A DNA stretch of 64,000 nt from Fragilaria crotonensis (GCA_022925895.1 JAKSYS010000049.1:97537-161536), one strand, 5' to 3'. Counted from the first letter of the stretch, positions 12,101 to 24,102 are shown. Notes: generated by a model not told the origin, from the letters alone. Numbers and translations are program-made.

Positions 12101-13644
12101 GTACAATCAACGAGGGCTTCGTTTCAGCGGGATTGGAGGTCCTGGCTGGAAGTCGAAGCCTATTCAGCAAGACAATCTTAGAAGGTGATCCTTTGCTGGC
12201 AAGGCGTTTCCTGTGCACCGGTGACTGGCCCTCCAGTCTGATTAACGCGGTTTTCGTATCTACTATTGAAATATCCCGCTGCTGCTGTTCAACACGTTTA
12301 ACTCCTGAATTTAGGAAACTCCTTGTATCGTCAGGTGAACTGGTGGAAAGTGTGTTGTTGACTTGTTTAGACGACGAGACAGTCGAAGCCTTGTCCAGTG
12401 TATCGAGTCGCTCCGCATTTCCTTCGACGGTTAATCGGGATGAAATCTACCGTTACCTCATCCTGCGATGCGCGAAGGGTGTCATAGGAGCGGCGATGGA
12501 GGACTCAAGCGTCCCTACCGGTCCCACTTTTGCTCGCTCCATCCTCAAAGATGCGATGATGGTATGCTTGGATACTACTCACGGAAGCGCCGAAGAGAAG
12601 TCGTTATTCGTCCATTTCCTTGGAGGTTTGGTCTCAATTTCAGCAACAGACAGCCACTCGGATTGCAGGGATATAATCTGGAAACAAGTTGAGTCGATCG
12701 ATGTCTCGAGAAACGCAAAGGAATTCAATTTCCTTGCCGGTGTTCTTCTCAATCAGAATCGAGCGGATAACATTGCTGAGGGGCTGTACCGACGGCTCGC
12801 ATCAAGGAAGAGTTTCGAATTCTTGAATGACACTGTACTCTGTAGCCTCCTCGCACAAGTTCCGATGTCTGATTTCTCTGATTTCTTGGATTACTGTTTG
12901 AGACACCAGGCCTCGGGCAAAATTGAGCAAGGGTTACGGATTCTGCGTCTATTGCTCGCAAAGACAGACCAACGAGAGCGTCGTGAAGCGATCGCAAACT
13001 TCGGAGCCAGGATCCTAGCCCAAGCGATTGATGGCTTGAGAAGAGACCAAAACAATCAACCCAGAGCTGCAGCAGACTTGTTGATCGAATTGACAGCGCA
13101 CAAAGACTTTGTTTGCTTTAAGGAACGGGACATCGCTCGAATTCTCTCACAGGTTTGTTGCTCACTGCGGTCTGCCAATTCGACAGACATTCTGGATTCG
13201 GACGAAGACTTATTCTACATGTGCTGCAGATTGGTGGCGTCGTTGGTGCAAAGATTTCCGAAGCAGTTGTATACATGTGTTGCGTCACTCACTCAAGTCC
13301 TTCAGAATCTGTTTCACGTTGTTTTTGATGGTAAGCAAAACGGGAGCCAGGTGTTGGGTCAGAGTCGAGAGATTTCCAGGCTATGCGAAATGCTCGGATC
13401 ACATAAGGAAATTCTCAAGAAACATGTCCTAGGTCTAATCTTGGACTTCGTTGAAGCGCTCAAGAATGACAAGATGCCGACTTGCAAGAAGGCTTTGACT
13501 CCTGCAGTATACTGTATTCTCGATATGTTGTCAGAATACGAAGTGAGCCAGCTCAATGCTCTGCTAGACGCTTCAAGCAAGGCATTATTCCGCTCATTTT
13601 TTGACGGCTTTCAGAAGTGGCACGTCTACAGAGGGCGATTCTAG
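9196..13644 (+). CDS. URB2: URB2/Npa2-like nucleolar pre-ribosome biogenesis protein
   Basis: A single 1,482-codon exon from ATG 9196 (MAMANKFMKRKRND, a basic nuclear-localisation-like start). Most of the protein is a long run of alpha-helical repeat-like sequence without motifs, as in the Urb2/Npa2 family. The diagnostic part is the last 230 residues. It ends in ALTPAVYCILDMLSEYEV followed by QLNALLDASSKALFRSFF and then W-HVYRGRF, matching the conserved C-terminal end of Urb2 proteins (a Tyr/Leu-rich helix, then 'LNA.LD...R..F...', then a K/R-G end). Length agrees with human URB2 (about 1,520). Family knowledge: Urb2 acts in the nucleolus in early 60S assembly. The family call rests mainly on the C-terminal domain. 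Confidence 0.75.
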   Translation: MAMANKFMKRKRNDQVAPSRVRRNPFLDTDGHSLGLAVDEALQSVVSFLHQTKHSILQCYVDGELVPASLASVVDGIVSGYDTHLSDSSSLSKQDISSLIIPWAAKCLLFLSMGENARKSDLKILWKSLALSIDVFLSVEESTFCDLHQALSIQLVNKLIPFAVESAFSTNDTAISIHAARAFALLTESFFRPTFEICCSVLLVDLASHVGAAATMNHDHLVLPNQDLNSIVLSSLRLLRTLQKLGVSSPKKMFQTLTKEPVLLAVSKLALIRADDQYANAHQLVTEVLWEAFFTSAHHMEGYRGLKIDLGDARWESAEKGSQHVFRCYQGDLLDTVSSLLRASVDEVETLALSQLVASLVEGFFAQVFVWQRDFQSQTTSKDIGSITTMTFRVWGVLAGTLLLKLESQRGEENGKLMNSLTSCLNALLEHNAYHSTFEDKDQHHFIFLKSMSTRLVSLLTPQTSNSSLEGLVCMVRLNHLLVHDDLPKVIALAASSSLSGGTDSFKLFICTLFKTYQDLRQLDYLVEAIVTSTAWLTTSAAYAALQAALDDFNVARTIAFAVSAAPHGQSQALFDIFNSRIVKEASPNQAHDLYCIETVSMVSALFILLLRNLRVDEHTSNRILSLCEESLAGSGSSLLARSKTCSPMAKHGVRLCGWILDLRNRCSFWCPTDNVLTSFALPEALVALLENLREESTESDLVVDATYELQFLACYRIQQLHSLIHQETLNDFSRDSSAPSHTEGLLGEVRRLVAYVFSNTSVTDNALLPGLWSEDAGTTNDPWILLAQFLPVWAPYCDDVNIRMFLRWVFWAISGLDAGVAHLNSPKTNVRTFPPKAEAKQTVKAMLRDFSFLENRRIASRFVMAGLLHVEALIAADSIEDTLLSSHVHKCNSRGVPDAIRSAFVRGNTSCAPNVDRSNALPTLQAALKVLDVLNVTPSGWRMCGPVGKTLGHLLAVDVSVRSLVTSCTINEGFVSAGLEVLAGSRSLFSKTILEGDPLLARRFLCTGDWPSSLINAVFVSTIEISRCCCSTRLTPEFRKLLVSSGELVESVLLTCLDDETVEALSSVSSRSAFPSTVNRDEIYRYLILRCAKGVIGAAMEDSSVPTGPTFARSILKDAMMVCLDTTHGSAEEKSLFVHFLGGLVSISATDSHSDCRDIIWKQVESIDVSRNAKEFNFLAGVLLNQNRADNIAEGLYRRLASRKSFEFLNDTVLCSLLAQVPMSDFSDFLDYCLRHQASGKIEQGLRILRLLLAKTDQRERREAIANFGARILAQAIDGLRRDQNNQPRAAADLLIELTAHKDFVCFKERDIARILSQVCCSLRSANSTDILDSDEDLFYMCCRLVASLVQRFPKQLYTCVASLTQVLQNLFHVVFDGKQNGSQVLGQSREISRLCEMLGSHKEILKKHVLGLILDFVEALKNDKMPTCKKALTPAVYCILDMLSEYEVSQLNALLDASSKALFRSFFDGFQKWHVYRGRF

Positions 13645-15207
13645 AGAGTGGAGAAATGGAGTTCGCGGGCACTGAGTATTGCTTCAATCTTAAAACAACG
13701 ATCGTTTCCATAGAGTCTACAGGAATCTGTTGAGTAAGAAATCAGATATCTATTTTTCAAGGCTTAATATATCTGTTGAATCCCTGGTTTGATGCACTTC
13801 GTAGCTGAAGTCCCGTTTGAGCAAACATCAGGATTCAAGGGTTGAACACAAGCACATTATCAGTCCATTGACGAGCTGACATCTGTTTGATACAGGTTGT
13901 CGCTCCTGGTATGGCAGGAACCACATCTCTGCGAGGAATGCAAGTTTGCGAGCTTTGCCAGGAATTGCTCATGTTTTTGAGGTCCTTCAGAAGGAACTCT
14001 ACGTTCGCCTCCGGCAGTACCCACCTGATCACATCGCCCCAATCCTTTTTTTCGGTAACTATAAGTCTACGACAACTTCAAACTCAAGTATCTCTTTGTG
14101 TTGTCTAGCACTTCCTTGCGCGTCGACTCACTTTTCCCCCCGCTGCCTTCACCCTTGCTTTATCGATCTGCTGCTGCTGTTGCTGCCCTCGCCGCGACCC
14201 CCTACTGCAATTCCAATTGGAGAAGCGGAGACGGCCTTTCCACTTCTGAGCAGTTGTGCCACCTCCGCTGCCTCAGTGTCCGCTCTGTCAACAAGAACTG
14301 CCATTGGAATCGATGATCCCTGGGTTGAGTCAGTCATCCTCAATAGAGGCAGCACGAATACCATAGGGAAAGTGTAAGTTCTCAAGTCCTGCAAATCTTA
14401 TACGTAGGCCAAGCTCTTTCCAACTCTCTTACTGCTCAACCAGCTTCTTGTAAAAGGGCGTGAAGCTAATCATGCTCCATGACCATAGAATTTTCTCCTT
14501 CGTGAAATGTGTATCGAATTGCCTGTAAGCATTGATGTCATCAGCATTGCAGTGGTTGGCAAGTCAGCAAAATCAAGGTTGAGCAGAGCCTTTGGAAGTC
14601 ATTTGCCGCTTCTCCTTGCAAGACCTCGCTGCACAAGCTTTTTTATCTTGGACATCCTTCTCACCACAAGCGTACGCGGTTGTCATAATGGCCCCCTAAA
14701 GGGCATCCACTTGTTGAAACCCATCACAATGATCATTCTACACTCAAAGAGAGCTGCTCCTTGCTCCAAAATCACCTCCGACAAATTAATTCTTCCAGGC
14801 CATCCTGTCCCTCATCCACCGTTGAGTATGACTGGTCCTTCATTTAGCTTTCCTGCTGTTGTTCCATCGAACACAGCTGTCTTGTGAACACTTCTCCTGC
14901 CACATTCCTTCCTGATTTTTCCTCTTGTTCCTCCTGTTTGATTCACTGGATTGTGACACGGTGCAAGAACCACCCTTCTTGTTGCCTTAAACACAAGGTC
15001 ATGGTGAGTCTCATCCATTTTAATGAGCGAATCATCTCTCTATGTCCTTTTAAACCAGCAACCCTTAGATGACACCAATGCTTGTTCACAGCATCAAAAC
15101 ATTCTTCCACAACAAGGAGATCTATTGCAAATATGTCCTTCTTGATATATCAATAAACCGCACCAAATTGACGTCGAGTCTGGTTTGGAAAACGTTTTTG
15201 TTTTCTG
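13645..15207. other. Spacer downstream of the URB2-like gene
   Basis: Only short, overlapping, non-conserved frames. The first 200 bases are probably the URB2 3' end. A Ser/Leu-rich plus-strand stretch at 13887-14380 looks random. Nothing supportable. Confidence 0.4.
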
Positions 15208-15343
15208 TAAGGGCCACCGTTACGTAACTGCATTTCATGAAAACAAAAATGTTTTCGTTTTCGAGGGTCCATTTTACCACCGTTAACGAAAACAGGTCCC
15301 CAAAAACTTTCTGGAAATCACTCAGATGTGCCTCATATCTCAT

Positions 15344-17714
15344 ACATTTATTGCTTTTTGCCACCGAAGTGGTATTTTCCATTCTGGTCAGTATGTGTGT
15401 ACAGGATAGGTCTGTAGTCTGTAGACACTTGTAGATACGGTCCCTCTGGTTACAGTATCGTTCAAAATTTTCCCAGTTATTTTTGCCACCCTGGTGGCAC
15501 GTAGGGTGGCAAATTTTTTACGTGAACAGTGCGTTGTTTTGCCACTCGATCCGTGTTTTTGCCACTCGAATTAGTCGATCGCGAATACGGGACTCCGACG
15601 CAAAAAAAAATTGGGTGTGCAGTACGCAATGCATTGTGCAGTCCCAAAAGATATTGCTGGTCATGCCCCCTACATTACACAGTATATTCGTTTTGCCACC
15701 CACCGGAGTGCGGCTGCGACTCTCCAGTATTGTTGTTTTGCCACCGAGTCATTGCACTCGATTTTGTCCTCTACTGATAGTAGAGTACAGTATTACAAGT
15801 AGTACGGAATATTTACTGGCTACAGTACTGGAGTCGTCAGCGTAGAAGTCCTACAGATGATGACAGTAACATACTCCAGTACTTTCGCCAGTACTAACAA
15901 ACTCTACATGTTGAGTGTTATGTTGAAAGATAAGAGTTCCAGTAAATTGATTTTTACAAATATCTGTAACATCTTACATGCAACCTCCACTCTGTCTTTG
16001 CACTAAGAAAAGATCTACTGCCAGTATCTTGTTTGCTTCATGACCTCAAGAAGGACAACGTAGAAAATGTCAAGGATTCTGACATTGTTGACTTTGCAAA
16101 ACAAAGCAACTTATGAATCACTCCATGATGACTTGATGCAATCATGGATGTGTGTGACAGCATATGGAGTGCCCATTCCAGGTCCTGAAGATAAAGCACA
16201 AGTTGCCATCAATATTTATGACATATGTTGTGCTTCTATTGGGCTTACTACTGTTCTTAAAACAATGTGGCATGATGGCAGGCATCCCAATCTTTGTGAC
16301 TACTAAGTCTTTAACAAGCAACAGTGATAGATACCATCATGCATGTTGACTAATGTGGTTGTTCTGTCCAAGAATGCATGCTCATGTCCAAGCAATGCTG
16401 TCCCAGCATGCAATGCATGCACATACCAAAGATTTCAAGCATAAAACCACATCATCAGCTAGCAACTAGAGCATGTTCTTTCTTTAGCAGAGCATGCCCA
16501 CGAATCCAATGATAAAGGTGCTGGATGATGGATATGCATGGGTATCAGGCAGCATGACTTGTTATGTGACATAAACAAGAAGTAATAATTGAAAGGTCAT
16601 TTTAGTAAATCCAATTAAGAAGAGAATGAGAAGTAAAATAGACTAAGCTGAGGATGCCTTGAAAGTTTTCTAGACCATTGAGTGAGCAACATAGTTGCTG
16701 GCCCCATTGCCTGCTGTTGGTTTTGTTTGCTGTCTCCATATTGGAGCTGCCAAAGCATAACTGCACAGACTTCAGTAGAGGAAAGGAAAGGAAGGTTCTT
16801 TTAAAGGCCTCATACCTTAGCATGACATAGGCATGTGATTACAAGATCAGCATGTCAACAGTCAACTGGATCAATCAGCCACTTTGATCACTTGATGTTG
16901 ATTTTTGTTGTTTGCCTTGTCACATGTCCAGGTGGGACTCCAACTCTGATACAACAACTTCCATTTCCTTGTCGGATATGCTTATTGCTGTTTCTTCTTT
17001 CATAGCAGCAGAGCATGAGGGGTTGTTGAAAAGCCTTCCACATGATGTCACGAAACCCATACCACTGACAAGAATTCCTGTGGGTTCCAGTTTACTACAA
17101 ATAGTGCACAAAATGTGTGAGTGCTGACACTCAGAAAATATTTGCACCTAGAGTATAAAGCACAAGCCTATCCTGTAGTACTAAGGATGATAAGTGGTAC
17201 ATGGGCCAATACTTCTGAGGAGTGGCATTCAGAAATGCAAGATTTCAAGTACTACAGAAGCTTAAAGCTATCATAACTTTCATTCACATGCATGATGTTG
17301 AGGAGTTATACAGCACTGAGAACTGGAGTAGTTGTCATGAAGTTGAAATTGATTTTTCAAAGAAATCAACAAAATTGGACTTAGTGTGGAATGTACTCCA
17401 ATACCTGGTACCAGTGCTGTGTCCGAGTACTTAGTAGCCCAGTCAACTGGTACACAAGTAGTCCGAGTACTGGTACCAGGTACTAACCGTAGTAGCGTCA
17501 TATCTACAATTCTTGTACCTACTCTACTAGCTAGTACTGTAGAGCATTCATATTTGCTGTCGCTCCGTTGTTCATTCGCACCCCAAAATTAAAAATTACT
17601 GTCAGACGAGGAAGTGACTAGTAACGTACACTTCGTACTTAATTCTGCGACATGTACATTTAATACTATGCCTACTCGGTGGCAAAAATATGAGCACGAA
17701 ATCAAGATACCGGC
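15344..17714. repeat. Tandem duplication unit 1
   Basis: This 2,371-bp block is followed directly by a near-identical copy (17715-20095). The junction reads ..CGGCACATTTATTGC. Unit 1 contains repeated TTTTGCCACC/TTTTGCCACTCGA words in its first 500 bp. Compared with unit 2 it has a 7-base extra repeat near 15418 and several one-base-shorter homopolymers at 15885-16015. Confidence 0.85.
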
Positions 17715-20095
17715 ACATTTATTGCTTTTTGCCACCGAAGTGGTATTTTCCATTCTGGTCAGTATGTGTGTACAGGATAGGTCTGTAGACACTTGTAGAT
17801 ACGGTCCCTCTGGTTACAGTATCGTTCAAAATTTTCCCAGTTATTTTTGCCACCCTGGTGGCACGTAGGGTGGCAAATTTTTTACGTGAACAGTGCGTTG
17901 TTTTGCCACTCGATCCGTGTTTTTGCCACTCGAATTAGTCGATCGCGAATACGGGACTCCGACGCAAAAAAAAATGGGGTGTGCAGTACGCAATGCATTG
18001 TGCAGTCCCAAAAGATATTGCTGGTCATGCCCCCTACATTACACAGTATATTCGTTTTGCCACCCACCGGAGTGCGGCTGCGACTCTCCAGTATTGTTGT
18101 TTTGCCACCGAGTCATTGCACTCGATTTTGTCCTCTACTGATAGTAGAGTACAGTATTACAAGTAGTACGGAATATTTACTGGCTACAGTACTGGAGTCG
18201 TCAGCGTAGAAGTCCTACAGATGATGACAGTAACATACTCCCAGTACTTTCGCCAGTACTAACAAAACTCTACATGTTGAGTGTTATGTTGAAAAGATAA
18301 GAGTTCCAGTAAATTGGATTTTTACAAATATCTGTAACATCTTACATGCAACCTCCACTCTGTCTTTGCACTAAGAAAAAGATCTACTGCCAGCATCTTG
18401 TTTGCTTCATGCCCTCAAGAAGGACAACGTAGAAAATGTCAAGGATTCTGACATTGTTGACTTTGCAAAACAAAGCAACTTCTATGAATCACTCCATGAT
18501 GACTTGATGCAATCATGGATGTGTGTGACAGCATATGGAGTGCCCATTCCAGGTCCTGAAGATAAAGCACAAGTTGCCATCAATATTTATGACATATGTT
18601 GTGCTTCTATTGGGCTTACTACTGTTCTTAAAACAATGTGGCATGATGGCAGGCATCCCAATCTTTGTGACTACTAAGTCTTTAACAAGCAACAGTGATA
18701 GATACCATCATGCATGTTGACTAATGTGGTTGTTCTGTCCAAGAATGCATGCTCATGTCCAAGCAATGCTGTCCCAGCATGCAATGCATGCACATACCAA
18801 AGATTTCAAGCATAAAACCACATCATCAGCTAGCAACTAGAGCATGTTCTTTCTTTAGCAGAGCATGCCCGCGAATCCAATGATATTGGTGCTGGATGAT
18901 GGATATGCATGGGTACTATCAGGCAGCAGCATGACTTGTTATGTGACATAAGCAAGAAGTAATAATTGAAAGGTCATTTTAGTAAATCCAATTAAGAAGA
19001 GAATGAGAAGTAAAATAGACTAAGCTGAGGATGCCTTGAAAGTTTTCTAGACCATTGAGTGAGCAACATAGTTGCTGGCCCCATTGCCTGCTGTTGGTTT
19101 TGTTTGCTGTCTCCATATTGGAGCTGCCAAAGCATAACAGCACAGACTTCAGTAGAGGAAAGGAAAGGAAGGTTCTTTTAAAGGCCTCATACCTTAGCAT
19201 GACATAGGCATGTGATTACAAGATCAGCATGTCCACAGTCAACTGGATCAATCAGCCACTTTGATCACTTGATGTTGATTTTTGTTGTTTGCCTTGTCAC
19301 ATGTCCAGGTGGGACTCCAACTCTGATACAACAACTTCCATTTCCTTGTCGGATATGCTTATTGCTGTTTCTTCTTTCATAGCAGCAGAGCATGAGGGGT
19401 TGCTTGTTGAAAAGCCTTCCACATGATGTCACGAAACCCATACCACTGACAAGAATTCCTGTGGGTTCCAGTTCACTACAAATAGTGCACAAAATGTGTG
19501 AGTGCTGACACTCAGAAAATATTTGCACCTAGAGTATAAAGCACAAGCCTATCCTGTAGTACTAAGGATGATAAGTGGTACATGGGCCAATACTTCTGAG
19601 GAGTGGCATTCAGAAATGCAAGATTTCAAGTACTACAGAAGCTTAAAGCTATCATAACTTTCATTCACATGCATGATGTTGAGGAGTTATACAGCACTGA
19701 GAACTGGAGTAGTTGTCATGAAGTTGAAATTGATTTTTCAAAGAAATCAACAAAATTGGACTTAGTGTGGAATGTACTCCAATACCTGGTACCAGTGCTG
19801 TGTCCGAGTACTTAGTAGCCCAGTCAACTGGTACACAAGTAGTCCGAGTACTGGTACCAGGTACTAACCGTAGTAGCGTCATATCTACAATTCTTGTACC
19901 TACTCTACTAGCTAGTACTGTAGAGCATTCATATTTGCTGTCGCTCCGTTGTTCATTCGCACCCCAAAATTAAAAATTACTGTCAGACGAGGAAGTGACT
20001 AGTAACGTACACTTCGTACTTAATTCTGCGACATGTACATTTAATACTATGCCTACTCGGTGGCAAAAATATGAGCACGAAATCAAGATACCGGC
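17715..20095. repeat. Tandem duplication unit 2
   Basis: Direct repeat of 15344-17714 with very few substitutions. A short frame shared by both copies (16100-16306 and about 18470-18677; includes ESLHDDLMQSWMCVTAYGV) stays open and differs by one codon. It may be a fragment of a coding exon but matches nothing I recognise. The near identity implies a recent duplication or ongoing homogenisation. Confidence 0.85.
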
Positions 20096-20833
20096 ACAGT
20101 ATCTCATATCTCATATCCCATCGTCAACGAAAATCTGCCAAGGTTTTCGTTGATCCGCAAAAATCACAGCCCTTCCTCGAAATATTTCAAGATTCTGGAT
20201 TCCTTCTGGAAGTAGGTCTACTATGTGTGCGTTTAATTTGCTCTGCTTGACAGATGCTACTACTGTCTACTGTCACTGCTGGAACAAAACATGAATGTGG
20301 TTTTCTTGCCAGATAATCATCAGATGAACAAGACGTCGTTTCTACCGTTGCATGCGCCGTAGAAACGACGATCGATGCTAGTGCGGTGTTGTATGGTGGT
20401 TCCACACGAGGAACATTGTCAAAATGGTCGTCATTGTCGCATTCCGATGAGTGACGATCTAATAATTTTTGGTTCCGATTTACTTTACCGTATCTGTAGA
20501 CGTACCCAGTACACAGTATGACCAGGATGGAATGATTGGAAATTGGAACACATCTGTGTTTGACATCAAGATTCCTGTTTTGACTCAGTCAACTTGATGT
20601 TTTTGTATTTGTGGTCTGCTTTTTACGTAATGCTGGGGACAAGAATTTTACATGAACAAGAAGTCAAAATTTCTCGTTTTGGTGAATTGTTTTTACGTAA
20701 CGGTGGCCCTAAGCATCTGCCTTAACCAACCCTGACAACATGTCACAACGGACGAAGTATTGCTAGCGAAGCTGGCGTTATCTAACAGGCCAGGCCTGCG
20801 CGTGGAGAAAGCAGGGAAAAAATGAGAAACTAA

Positions 20834-20864
20834 GGGGCGTTCTTAACTCAGCAATTTTTGGGTA
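20834..20864 (+). repeat. Left terminal inverted repeat of the 12.2 kb element
   Basis: Pairs with 32973-33002 in inverse orientation; preceded by TAA. Confidence 0.85.
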
Positions 20865-21387
20865 GGAAGCTGGTAGGATGGTACAGTAGGAGGCAACGGT
20901 GTTGATAACACCATTATAATGCTCAAATTTGTATCCTACTTCTCCCTTCTCAACTCACATCTAAGGGGGCAAATCTGAGGTTTAACCTTATATCCGAGTT
21001 TTTGCCTTCGGGATATAAGAAGATAAAAATAGATACATCCGTTAAAAAACAAACCGAAATATTGTTCGATGAACGAGGTCGGAGTTCGAATTCTGTCATT
21101 TTACTTCCGATTTCGGAAGTTCGACATTCTGAATTCTGATTGAAATTTCTATGGGATCCGTTTAAAACAACATCTGATGGTGACATGTAACATGTCATCC
21201 TATATGGCACTAGGACACGGAAATCCGCTGTGATCTATCTCTTTTTTCCGAAGAATTCTACTTCATAAAGTTGAAATGTCATCACAAGGTATCTGCATTC
21301 TTTTGTAACGATATACGTAAGCTGTCAATCTCTTATTTGTTTAATTCAAATAATATAACATTTATATTCCAATCACAATGAATGATA

Positions 21388-22832
21388 TTAAAGCTGCATA
21401 CTTGGGTGAAACTCACGCAACACATTTGTAACAATCACGTTTCCGAACGACGTATCGTAGAGTCCCATGTCATCTTTGGGAACAATTCTGCACTTTTTAG
21501 CGTCTGGTTCACACGCTAGCTTGGCGCTCTTTCGAGAACGTCGGCGTTCCACAAACACATTTAACAACTCATTGTTAAATACGGCTCCGCGTGAAACACG
21601 GTCTTCAACCACCAAATCATACAATTCATTATACTTTGCCAAACCTGTCTCCGACCATCCAATACCGGTTTGTTCGGCAACCGTTTTGTGTGTTACACCG
21701 CAACGTTTTGTTTTTCTTGAAAACGTGTACTTCGGCGCCTACGACAAATGAAAATCAGTTGTTAGTGGCAATTTATAAACAACGCATTGGTGATTTCCAC
21801 ACTGAAAGTAAAAACGTACCACAAGCGCACGTGGATTGTCTGTCTCCAAACTGTGGCCCTGTTGGATGGTGTAAATCTTTTTTACAAGACGCCTGTCGTG
21901 AGCAATTGCGTGCTATGAATACCATGGCACACATAATATCAAAACCAAACGTACCTTGCGATGTTCTTCTTCAATTTCCGCCATCCACGTAGCACTGTAA
22001 TTGATTAAAACAAGCAATAAAAACGTTTCGTCGCTAATTGACAAAATGTATTCGTGGAAATTAGGGGCATTGTCACCACAGTACTGTGCCATGATAGCGT
22101 CGCGATTCCAAATGCTTGATTTGACAACACATGGCGCGTAGATGTCAATTAGATGAACATAATTGACAATATTAGAGCGCATTGCCAATAATGTCTGAAT
22201 ATCGTCATCGCTGCCACTATTGCGTTTAAAGTTTGGGATGCGGCCATTAACTCCATCTGCCATTAACTGTGTAAGGCATTTAAAACGACACGTGAATATT
22301 TATTGTCACCAACACGTACCTCAAAAACGCAACCGCATTGTTTTAATGACGTTATTGCGATGATCCGTATGTGTTGCGATGACAACCTTACGCATTGTAG
22401 CCCACCATTCTAATGTTGCGTCTTTGACAGGAAGGTTGCAACTCTTTATCACAAGGCCACAAACAGAAGTAGCGCGTTGATCGTACATTCCATGTAAATC
22501 TTTTTGAAAAACTTAAGACGCCGGAACAATACGTTCTTAACGCAGTTACGTACCAAAATGCGCCTGCCTTCTGGCGTCATTTTACCGGTCATGTCAGTGG
22601 TTTCATGGTGAAGTTCCATGTTTGAAATACATGCACTTGGCAGCACCAAATGCATCGTATCCGGTTCGACCAAAGCTTGTATTTGATCATTAGCGGGCAA
22701 TGCATGATACGGTTTTGAATGAGCACGCATGTTAGTTGTCGCGGTTTTATGGTCACCTTTATCAATGCGATTTAAGTCGTCGTCAATGTCAAGACCAAGC
22801 CCTTGAAAGTTAAGTTTCTTATTTTTGCTCAT
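21388..22832 (-). CDS. Spliced accessory gene of the 12.2 kb element, function unknown
   Basis: Minus-strand coding pieces are separated by short introns whose donors are all GTACGT. Proposed exons: 22832-22554 (ATG, MSKNKKLNFQGLGLDIDDDL), an exon around 22499-22320 whose borders I cannot fix, 22266-21955, 21839-21820 and 21739-21388. Acceptors are TTACACAG, GAGACAG and GTCGTAG; the last three exons join in frame. The C-terminal part includes GIGWSETGLAKYNELYDLVV followed by a basic segment (ERRRSRKSAK). A middle exon contains WWATMRKVV in one frame. No enzyme motif; a helical, possibly DNA-binding accessory protein is the best guess. The frame around exon 2 does not close, perhaps because of a one-base omission. 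Confidence 0.45.
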
Positions 22833-24102
22833 TGTTGCAACAACTAAACGGATTATGACATGATGGCAAGGAAATGACATGCATTCGAATGAAATATTTG
22901 TTGCATTAATATGCGCGAAAGTTGTTTTGAAAATAATAGTTAATTCAAATGAATTATACTTAATAAAGTTTGGGTAGAGATTGTATCATTGAGGATTTAA
23001 GTAGTGCACATTATCAATTCTCCGAGCGTGTACGGGACACACATTATTATTACATAGACTACTACTAAAGCTCCTTTTCAAAAGGTGTGTTTACGCTGCG
23101 ATGCAACACTTAGTATTACTAAGATTGTATGCATAGTCAGGGCATACAGTAGCTACCTGCAGTGCTATGCATTGGAGTACTTGATACAGTGCACGAATTT
23201 TCGGTAGCCGTACTACCGTACGCGTAGGGACATTGGCGACCCGTATTCTGAATAGCCGTTATTCCAACGTTAAGTTTCCCCGACTTTTTCCAACTCGTGA
23301 GATTTGCACAAAGTGAACTGTTGTTGTCCCCATTCACTCTCATCACTTCCTTCATCATTCTTTTCTCAAACTTTGCTTCTTTTCAAAAAACGATCACCCA
23401 TTGTAAGTAATGCCATCAGACAGATGACATGTGGCGATTTTGTTCGAATCAGAGGTCAAACCATTGTGTTTTTGCAAAAGAAGTGACATGTGTTGAATGA
23501 AGATCGTTTGCTGTCAGCACTGCACCGTATTGCTGTACACTACTGTACAGTACTGTACGCCAATACTGCCATATCATTCCTACGTGACTAGTGCAGTGGT
23601 GCGGCATAATTTTGTACTGTCACACGGTGCGACAGTACTGTTACATACCTCATACGGTTAGACAGTACTGTTACATACACATTACGTAGCCCATATACGG
23701 CAAAGCAGTAACGAAACAACTCCCCACCTCTAACAACTGCTATGTGCTCGTCTCACCTGATTGCCTTCTTTGCTCTCTCCCACAGCAAGTTCAACAAACC
23801 ATTTATTTGATTTGTTCTCATTTCTTTGTTGCTGGCGGCTGTGACAATTCAACCAACCAGTATTTTTGAGGCAAGGATTCATACACCAATTGCACATTAG
23901 CTGTGGGGGCTAGTCACCTGCAAGAATCTTGCTCTTGATTGAGTATTGCTGACTCCACGTCGTGATTCACTAGCAAAGCAGCGTGTGCTTGTGGTTACGT
24001 GCATTCCTTGACGAAAAACAGTCACCAACATTCATTCGAGGTTTCTGTTTTCATCGAAAATCATTGGCTGGAGATAATCACAGCATCGTCATCAACCGAG
24101 TC
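22833..24102. other. Spacer between divergent element genes
   Basis: About 1.27 kb between two head-to-head genes of the 12.2 kb element. It contains GTAC-rich words (TACTGTACAGTACTGTACG near 23560) and a duplicated sentence (CGACAGTACTGTTACATAC / AGACAGTACTGTTACATAC, about 23630-23680). Probably a bidirectional promoter; no gene seen. Confidence 0.4.

Larger units (their letters stand above)
15211..20709. mobile_element. TIR DNA transposon with TAA target duplication (PIF/Harbinger-like ends)
   Basis: The left end GGGCCACCGTTACGTAA (15211-15227) is repeated as an exact reverse complement at the right end (20693-20709), followed by weaker matches over another 15 bases or so. TAA stands directly outside both ends (15208-15210 and 20710-20712), a 3-bp target duplication. 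GG-starting TIRs plus TAA are typical of PIF/Harbinger-type elements. No transposase survives, so superfamily is inference. The interior is dominated by two tandem 2.37 kb units. Confidence 0.7.

Noticed and set aside
13887-14377. Plus-strand Ser/Leu-rich frames after URB2
   Set aside because: Composition looks random and no motif is shared with known proteins.
15344-20095. The two 2.37 kb repeats as LTRs of a retrotransposon
   Set aside because: They are directly adjacent with no internal region, and lie inside a TIR element.
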